This document shows, one piece after another, positions 60,201-64,000 of a stretch of 64,000 nucleotides of DNA. Under the pieces are notes generated by a model, which did no database searches, was not told the DNA's origin, and saw only the letters and a list, made by a program, of their open reading frames with translations. Position numbers and translations under genes: made by a program. Origin of the DNA: Congeria kusceri (taxonomy: Eukaryota; Mollusca; Bivalvia; Myida; Dreissenidae). Position 1 is the stretch's first letter. Each line of letters opens with the position of its first letter. The stretch is taken from NCBI GenBank assembly GCA_027627225.1, contig CM051027.1, forward strand, positions 90,208,151 through 90,272,150. Direction: 5' to 3'.

Positions 60201-61820
60201 TACACAAAGGACAAAAATGTGTCAGGGGTGCTATTTCGTTTATTTATATATTCTATTATATTATTTGTTGGAATCTGTGACAAGAATTTTGAAAGTTGTC
60301 AATCTGTAAATAAGTCCCTATAAGATTGAATTAGCAGAATGACATTACTCCATACAAGTTTTTGTTTACGGATTTATTTTACATGAATATTTAACTACAG
60401 TAGTTAATAAGCATTTAATATGACAGTTGATCTAAATTCATACAAATATGCCTGATTTATTATGATTATAAACGATTTTTTGCAGCTAAATTTCATATAA
60501 TTATTTTTGTTCTTGTCTTTATTTTTTGTTCTTGTCTTTATTTATGCAGCTATTTAACGGTGCAAGATACACAACTCCGCTGTGACATTGCACGACAGGC
60601 CGCACCGAGTTACAGTTATTGATTCAGCCATATAGTCTGATGCCAACCGCTTCAAACGGGTTCTACGGCCTTGACACGTTCTTTGTGTTTGATCGATATA
60701 ATGAAAATTTGAATCTGGGGAGCTATACCCGACACTTAATGTACAACAAAGAGTGTTAAATTATCAACAAAAAAAGAACGGAATAGACTTGCAGATTATA
60801 ACTTCATCGCCTTGAATAAAAAGATTCAGATGCAACACGGTATATAGTTAAATAGCTCTACGTGATATTTAATAAGAACATGTGCTCTTAAAAACATAAA
60901 CATTGAACGAAATCAGTTATATTTCAAACACATCAACTCCTGTCATTTCTGTATTAAACTTCAAAGGTTCGCAAACACGGTGAAATGTCGTTGATAATAG
61001 CAAAAGAAATAGGTCTCTAAATACATTTTTTCCCCACAAATATTTACCAAACCGTATATAAACACGTGCTCATGCTCTGTATGACCCAAGTTGTTGTTCA
61101 TAACGTCGATGTACTCACTTTCTTGTTCACAATATGCCATTGTTAATCCATTCACGTCGGGAATAATGAATTTCAACACTACTGTAGTGATTGTTCTTTC
61201 TGTTTACGTTGAACAGCCAGCCATATACGATCGGCCGAACACAAAATAACAACAAACATAAAATCAACATTTCAACATTTTTTTGTCAACAGCCATCGAT
61301 AAATGTAATTAACATATTTGTGACTAGTCTGATACATAACACAGCTGTATTAAGATGCATGACGGGTGTTTTGCACAATGCCTGGAAGATGCCGTACATG
61401 TATATTTATTTGTGTGCTAAGGGTATGGATTTAAACCATTATTTTCTAATAGTCAGAATAACATTTTTTCAACTAAACTTCTGAAAATGAATGTGAGACA
61501 CATTGGTTTTAGATATAATACATTGTTTTTGTCTATATATTTTATAAAAGTGGAGAAATTTGACTTTAATTACAAAATGTCTGAACGAATAACTTGACCC
61601 TTGTATGTTTTATCACTCTTGCGTTAAAAACTCACATTTTGACAGCAAACAACCCGCATATAAGTTTTTCCCCAAATAATTGTAGAATATATCAAAGCAA
61701 ACGGATTTTTGATTCATTACGTAGTTTTCGAGATATTCGACTTTTAGTGCAAATTTGAAAGCACACTTTTCAGTCTATGAGAGCTGTCGTTTGTACACTA
61801 CTGGTGCTCTCTTACAGGTC
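57237..61820. other. Intergenic; one foldback element, no supported gene
   Basis: AT-rich sequence between the SINE and histone H1. A short minus-strand frame near 57720-57840 (begins NNFLPPCDLCDEPLREVDI) has one CxxC and no exon context. Apart from the foldback at 58053-58453, nothing was recognised. Confidence 0.4.
58053..58453. mobile_element. Foldback MITE with (GTGCATTTAA)-type interior
   Basis: The ends CCCTCCTCGAAAAAG (58053) and CTTTTTCGAGAAGGG (ending 58453) are inverted, as are CTGCGGTATTGGCACCGTATTTT (58080-58102) and its complement at about 58386-58408. Between them GTGTATTT, GCATTTAA and AATACACTT recur on both strands. The whole can fold back on itself. Non-coding. Confidence 0.8.
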
Positions 61821-61831
61821 CGCGCGTTTGA

Positions 61832-61838
61832 TATAAAT
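61832..61838 (+). promoter_or_regulatory. TATA box of the histone H1 gene
   Basis: TATAAAT lies 87 bases upstream of the H1 start codon, in GATATAAATACATGAC. It would place transcription start near 61862, giving a short untranslated leader without an upstream ATG. Confidence 0.6.
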
Positions 61839-61924
61839 ACATGACATAGCAAAAACGAAAGTACACACACATCTTGTTTCAAGTGCTTGCGGTGGTTGTT
61901 GGGATAATTTGAGATTTGAAAAGA

Positions 61925-63730
61925 ATGTCTGCAGCAGTGGAAGCTAAGCCAGATGAAGCCCAGCCACTGGGTGATGATAGTGCTGATACCGGAGCAGCAC
62001 CAATGGACACAGCAGATGCTGCTGAAGCCGCGCCAACCAAATCCAGGGGCAGACCGAAGGCCGCTCCCGCCAAACCGGCAGCCAAGGTAGCGACTCCGAA
62101 GACAGCCAAGTCCCCAAAGAAAGCAAAGGGATCACCGGAAACTCACCCAAAATACAACCAGATGATCCAGGAGGCTATCACCGCTCTCGGCGAGAGGAAT
62201 GGGTCTTCTAGACAAGCCATTCTGAAGTACATACTCGCCCATTACACGGTGAATGCTGATGAGCGCCAGGTGAACAACCATCTGAAAATGTCTCTGAGGG
62301 CCGGCGTCAAAAACGGCAAGATTCAACAGGCGAAAGGATCTGGTGCATGTGGTGAGTATAATTGTTTTTGTACTGAAGCATTGATAAATGATAACTTGAC
62401 TTCTGGCTGCCATAATTAAATCTTATAAAAACACTTTTGATAGTATTTATCTATTTATATTGGTTTATAATTGTCATTTATATTAGTTTCAATTTTGAAA
62501 TGTCGGTTCATCCAGTTTTCATTTTATGTGGCATTTAACATTTTTAAGGCAGTATTAAAATGTAATTTTGAAATCTTGTTCACAGTCACCTGAAACAAAG
62601 ATTATATGTGTTCCATATGTATACTATAATAAGACTCTTATAGAATATATATATATATATACAGGGTTGTCATTAGTAACCGACTGCCGATCAAATTCAT
62701 CATTTTGAAATCGTGAGAAAATCTGTTTGTTTGTTTTCAGGACCTTTAAAATTGCGATCAATAATGTCACAATGGGCCCCCCTAGACCCCTGGCCAGATC
62801 ACTTAACATTTAGACAAAAATCGCTTGTTTCATTTGATAATGACAACCCTGTATATATATATGTATATACGTATGGAACATAAATTATCATTGTTACAGG
62901 TGCCTGTGTTCACAGTCACACAGTGGCATTATAAATTTGATTAAAACATTTATAATACATATTATTAAGTAAGTGTTTTGATGAAATTTAAATTTTAGTA
63001 ATACTCATCTCATGTGTTATTAAATACAGATTTTTGAAAGGTTTTGTCCAACATAAACTATTGTAAAAAGTTGCGAGTTCAGTATTTTGGAAACCAGGCG
63101 TTGAGACTTCAGTATCTTCAAAATTCTGTACGACGTTACATAATCGTATACTGCTGCACTTTTGTTAATGAAACCTTTTTCTTATTTTTAGGGTCATACA
63201 AACTTGCCAAGGTTGAAAAGAAATCTCCCAAGAAGTCTAATAGCACATCATCAACAAATCTGACGAAGGTAAAGAAGCCAGCACCTGCCAAGGCTGCAGC
63301 AAAGAAGGTCAAGAGTCCCAAGAAGTCTCCAGCAAAATCGCCAGCTAAGAAGGCAGCAAAATCTCCCGCCAAGGCAAAGGCAAAAACTCCAGCAAAAGCT
63401 AAAACCCCAGCAAAGAAGGCAGCAGCAAAGAAAGAGAAGACCCCAAACGTAGCCAAGACTCGCAAAACTCCTAAGGGAAAGAAAAGCGAGGAACCCGAGG
63501 TCGATGCGCCTGCAGCTGACGAGAAAGAGCCAGAGGCTCCAGCCCCTGAACCAGCTGTAGCTGCCCCAGAGCCTGCTGCCGAGACCCCTGCAGCTGAGAC
63601 AGAATCCAAGCCACAAGAAAAAAGTGCTCCAGTGGCAAAAGGAAAGGGTGCTGCCAAGGGCAAACGTGGTGCCAAGGCCCAGAAGGCTGCCCCAGACACT
63701 GCGGCTCCTGCAGAGGCAGCCTCCGAATAA
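61925..63730 (+). CDS. Linker histone H1, intron-containing variant
   Basis: Exons 61925-62351 and 63192-63730, donor GTGAGT, acceptor TTTTTAG, phase 1; 321 residues. The ATG at 61925 has A at -3. Residues 1-70: an Ala/Pro-rich tail with an AT-hook-like RGRPK (41-45) and SPKK (63-66). Residues about 74-148: winged-helix globular domain (HPKYNQMIQEAITALGERNG, then SSRQAILKYI, then GSGACGSYKLAK). The C tail is rich in SPKK/SPAK/TPAK, interrupted by a long acidic Glu/Pro/Ala stretch before a final basic segment. It binds linker DNA at the nucleosome. Canonical replication-dependent H1 genes lack introns and end in a stem-loop. Here there is an intron at the end of the globular domain, no stem-loop seen, and an ATTAAA signal, pointing to a replacement-type H1. 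Confidence 0.93.
62662..62851. mobile_element. hAT-like MITE in the H1 intron
   Basis: Perfect 14-bp inverted ends CAGGGTTGTCATTA (62662-62675) and TAATGACAACCCTG (62838-62851) are flanked on both sides by TATATATA (62654-62661, 62852-62859). This fits an 8-bp target duplication, though the AT run makes that partly ambiguous. 190 bp, non-coding. Confidence 0.8.
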
Positions 63731-63858
63731 ACTGATCTCAGTTTTGACCATTGTGTGTTCAACAAAACTTATGAAGGTCAATATGAGGGGAGATTAACAA
63801 ACTCTTGTGGACATTACAAGTCAGTGGCCCAAATATTGTGATCATTGTTGTGTGTGCC

Positions 63859-63864
63859 ATTAAA
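63859..63864 (+). terminator. ATTAAA polyadenylation signal of H1
   Basis: ATTAAA 129 bases after the stop codon is the best poly(A) signal candidate. No histone 3' stem-loop (GGCTCTTTTCAGAGCC-like) was seen between the stop and the window end. Confidence 0.45.
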
Positions 63865-64000
63865 AAATGTTTTCATTGTATTTGTTCATCACCACCTTAC
63901 TTTTAATGTTATTTCCTTCAAAGATAGGATTACAGCATTACATTTTCATTTCTCATTTTGCGTTTCATTTTCAATCATGCCATTTTTGTTATTGTTACAT

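Noticed and set aside
63136..63781. Ala/Phe-rich and Leu/Cys-rich minus-strand frames of 176-209 codons
   Set aside because: Antisense shadows of the Lys/Ala/Pro-rich tail of histone H1.

Overview
This is eukaryotic, AT-rich, intron-containing, repeat-dense DNA. A lophotrochozoan, most likely a bivalve mollusc, fits best: there are tRNA-derived SINEs of a type I associate with molluscs, many short foldback/MITE elements, and a palindromic element at 12.67-12.88 kb that I recall as abundant in dreissenid mussels (recollection, not a search). Genes are sparse and split by introns, so most open frames in the window are incidental.

The main result, between 3.6 and 47.2 kb, is a tandem family of small three-exon genes, all on the minus strand, that I cannot match to a named family. 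Eight copies of the signal-peptide exon occur (H, G, F, E, D, C, B, A from left to right). Seven are 64 coding bases and one is 61; all end in phase 1 at a GT donor. Exon 2 carries a propeptide (about 73-85 nt, usually ending in phase 2). Exon 3 carries a Lys-Arg site followed by a short mature region with four cysteines spaced C-x2-C-x2-C-x2-C and a conserved Asn-Gly-Lys. Copies A (45497-47183) and B (39497-41173) are fully open. F is open but has one CxxC only. E is open if an inner splice acceptor is used. C has a destroyed exon-2 donor, D has ATA in place of ATG and no exon 3, H has a stop at codon 4, and G is an orphan signal exon. Signal exons in the left part are spaced about 4.0-4.3 kb apart; on the right, spacing is 6-11 kb because of insertions and duplicated flanks.

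Many repeats sit in the array's introns and flanks: hAT-like and TTAA-flanked MITEs, long foldback elements (5.3-6.8, 14.7-15.7, 19.75-21.0 kb), two minisatellites that expanded within the same short segment of intron 1 in copies A and C, and a decayed FLYWCH-MULE transposase gene (34.0-37.05 kb) whose split exons can still be traced. It interrupts a block that is intact in the paralogous region at 42.3 kb.

To the right, 47.9-52.4 kb is repeats, including an eight-unit array of about 142 bp. At 52536-53591 (minus) a single coding exon encodes a type I membrane protein with one V-like Ig domain and a tyrosine-containing tail. 53.6-61.8 kb holds only repeats and unrecognised sequence. The window ends with a plus-strand linker histone H1 (61925-63730) interrupted by an intron at the end of the globular domain, with a hAT-like MITE in that intron.
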